A stretch of DNA of 64,000 nucleotides from Clostridioides sp. (GTDB taxonomy: Bacteria; Bacillota; Clostridia; Peptostreptococcales; Peptostreptococcaceae), in the NCBI GenBank assembly GCA_031261505.1, contig JAISJN010000004.1, forward strand, positions 124,001 through 188,000, in the 5' to 3' direction. The notes below the pieces were generated by a model. It saw only the letters and a program-made list of their open reading frames with translations, searched no databases and had not been told where the DNA came from. Shown piece after piece: positions 62,324-64,000 of the stretch; within the stretch, counting starts at the first letter, position 1, and every line of letters begins with the position of its first letter. A program made the position numbers and the translations under genes.

Positions 62324-63853
62324 GTGATAACTATTTTAGGAATAGACGTATTAGCGGATATCAATAAGATGAAGACAAAGGTAATAGACGAAGAATTAAT
62401 AGAGCAAGAGGAACATTTGACTTTTTTCAAGATTATGGATGAACAGTCAGATAAAATTTCCAAAGTTATAAGGGAAAGTATGGTGACTGAGGATTACAAC
62501 AATGAAACGATTTTGAATTTAGAAGAGGCTGGAGAACAGGAAGTAAGGGATATAGAAAGAGATAAGATATTAAACGCATTTGAACTCTACAACAATGCAT
62601 TGAGTTTTGCTAGGTCTAATTATATATCCGGAGCTACTAAGCTCATAGATAGTGCATACGAGATGTATAAGAGAGATATGGATATATTGAACCTAAGGGG
62701 GATGTTAAAGCTCTTAGACTGCGAATTTTCAGAGTCGTATAAAAGTTTTGCCCTGAGTCAATCTTATATATCCGAAGACGAGAAGTACACTTTTGAAGAA
62801 CAGCATAAGCTATCTAAAAAATATATCGATCTATTTAATTCAGAGAAGTTTGAGATACTGCTTGGAAGGTTTAACCATGCAATGAGATTTATAAGCGAGG
62901 GTCTAGACTACGAAGCGGTATCAATATTTGAAAATATATTAGCTGAAAATCCTGATCTGACAAAACCACATGTAACGCTAGCGTATATGTACAAAAAACT
63001 TGGAAAATCAGAAAAACTTATAGCAATGCTCGAAAATTTGAGAAACTTAGATAAGGATAACTTGGTTATTCAAAAACCTGAGTTTTCCGAAAAATTAGAC
63101 GGAGAAGAATCGAATATAAAAGCACGTGGTCCGCTTAAAAAAACTAATATATATCCTTCTTGGAAGGCAGGTCTTGCTTCCATAGTTGCCATACTTGCTA
63201 TAGGAGCTACGTATTATATAAATATAAAGCCGAAATTGCCGGCTAGACATATATCTCAGTACACGAATCTACAGAAAATTAATTCGGATTCTGTGAAAAA
63301 CAGCCTTATTGAAAATGGCAATGATAATCTAGAAAACAATGGAGAAATCAACAGAGCAGATAAGGCTAAAAAGGATTCAAACTCGAATGTATATAGCGAT
63401 AGCGAGGATGGATCCACAGCAGAAATAAATAAAGAAGAGAAAACTGAAGGAATTCAGAAAAAGGAATTAACTACAGCTAAAGAGGCTGAATTATACGAAG
63501 AAGCACTTAGATTAAAAGCTGCTCAAGACAATGAATGTGCGATACGTAATTTTAAAGAAATCGTCGAAAATGGAAATGTAAAAAAATACAAGGCGGAATC
63601 AACCTATCAAGTCGCTATGTTAAGTGCGAAGATAGACAGATACGACGATGCGGTCAAGTACTACGAAAAATACATCGACACCTACAATAAATCTGATGAG
63701 TACTACGACGATAGCTACTACGAACTGGGAATGTTATACTACAAAAAAGGAAATTTAAAGAAGGCACAGGACACCTTAGTCAGCATGATAAGCGAGGTTT
63801 CAGACAGCATTTACAACGATAAAAGGGTGAAGGAAATACTCAGAGAAAAATAA
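62324..63853 (+). CDS. TPR-rich membrane protein with domains on both sides of one helix
   Basis: A protein of about 509 residues. The N-terminal 275 residues are soluble with TPR-like repeats (ERDKILNAFELYNNALSFAR near 78, YEAVSIFENILAENPDLTKP near 198), a single membrane helix lies at about 283-302, then an acidic linker and a second TPR set (about 390-505, YDDAVKYYEKYIDTY). It resembles scaffold proteins but has no assigned role. The start is uncertain: AAGGAG (62318-62323) abuts the GTG at 62324, and the codon at normal spacing is ATT 62333; the first in-frame ATG, 62369, has no site. Confidence 0.7.
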   Translation: MITILGIDVLADINKMKTKVIDEELIEQEEHLTFFKIMDEQSDKISKVIRESMVTEDYNNETILNLEEAGEQEVRDIERDKILNAFELYNNALSFARSNYISGATKLIDSAYEMYKRDMDILNLRGMLKLLDCEFSESYKSFALSQSYISEDEKYTFEEQHKLSKKYIDLFNSEKFEILLGRFNHAMRFISEGLDYEAVSIFENILAENPDLTKPHVTLAYMYKKLGKSEKLIAMLENLRNLDKDNLVIQKPEFSEKLDGEESNIKARGPLKKTNIYPSWKAGLASIVAILAIGATYYINIKPKLPARHISQYTNLQKINSDSVKNSLIENGNDNLENNGEINRADKAKKDSNSNVYSDSEDGSTAEINKEEKTEGIQKKELTTAKEAELYEEALRLKAAQDNECAIRNFKEIVENGNVKKYKAESTYQVAMLSAKIDRYDDAVKYYEKYIDTYNKSDEYYDDSYYELGMLYYKKGNLKKAQDTLVSMISEVSDSIYNDKRVKEILREK

Positions 63854-63866
63854 AGTAAAAAAAAAC

Positions 63867-63894
63867 TAGACAATTTCAGAAAAGAGGCTATAAT
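63867..63894 (+). promoter_or_regulatory. promoter with structured leader at the window edge
   Basis: TAGACA (63867-63872) and TATAAT (63889-63894), 16-bp spacer. The following sequence folds as ACGAC..ACAGAT/ATCTGT..GTCG (63915-63972). The gene it serves lies outside the window. Confidence 0.5.
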
Positions 63895-64000
63895 AAATAC
63901 AGTAGAAAAAATTACGACTGACAGATGTGCAAAATAGATGGGAAAATCTGTCTATGCGCTCACGTCGATTGTAGTTAAATGTATTTAGGATAGACTTATC

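Overview
The window comes from a low-GC, Gram-positive, spore-forming anaerobe, most likely Peptostreptococcaceae or a close clostridial relative of Clostridioides. The grounds are heavy ATA, AGA and AGG codon use, strong GGAGG ribosome sites with many TTG and GTG starts, the clostridial proteins present, a CotE-like peroxiredoxin-chitinase spore-coat fusion and a PdaA-type cortex deacetylase. The species cannot be named from sequence alone. The left end starts inside a helicase gene.

Layout. 1-7.8 kb: helicase, uppP, purB, an aspartate-aminotransferase-like enzyme, a GalT/HIT-family nucleotidyltransferase and xth. 8.2-10.9 kb: a large flavoprotein fusion with codon use unlike its neighbours. 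11.4-14.6 kb: glutamine synthetase and a diacylglycerol-type glycosyltransferase. 14.8-18.9 kb: an iron-uptake block with a DtxR-family regulator, a Fur-like box on a consensus promoter, two feoA, feoB and a Cys-rich FeoB partner. 19.1-23.2 kb: an FRG-domain gene, tRNA-Arg(CCU) and a PadR-DUF1700-DUF4097 envelope operon preceded by repeated operator-like palindromes. 23.3-30.9 kb: pyridoxal/pyridoxamine kinase, a surface amidase, a cold-shock protein, a CBS protein, a parvulin foldase, two small membrane proteins and glpK. 31.0-37.4 kb: D-aminopeptidase plus M20 amidohydrolase, divergent from an S66 LD-carboxypeptidase, then an orphan NRPS-like gene. 37.6-50.3 kb: Uup-type ABC-F, M15 peptidase, MocR regulator, ddl, cinA, HAD phosphatase, a phospholipase-C-like protein, a radical SAM protein, a DMT transporter, pdaA and an RNase H. 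50.4-54.9 kb: a gene graveyard of toxin and putative immunity remnants. 55.0-63.9 kb: the cotE-like gene and a set of membrane, VanW, TPR and regulatory proteins.

Several genes share a cell-wall theme: uppP, ddl, the M15, S66, M55 and M20 peptidases, pdaA, VanW and the amidase. The PadR cluster and the DtxR/Feo cluster are self-contained regulated units.

The clearest unexplained signal is a dispersed intergenic repeat family of about 96 bp. Each unit has two hairpins and a conserved 3' tail close to GTTGAATCACCATTTAA. At least a dozen copies lie in both orientations. One tandem pair supplies the stop codon of a regulator gene, one copy abuts the purB promoter and one forms a long palindrome between two convergent genes. 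A second notable signal is a 15-bp stem lying exactly between the Shine-Dalgarno site and the start codon of feoB. A third is a decayed TNT-type (NAD glycohydrolase) toxin end next to a small gene with a paralogue 2.5 kb away.
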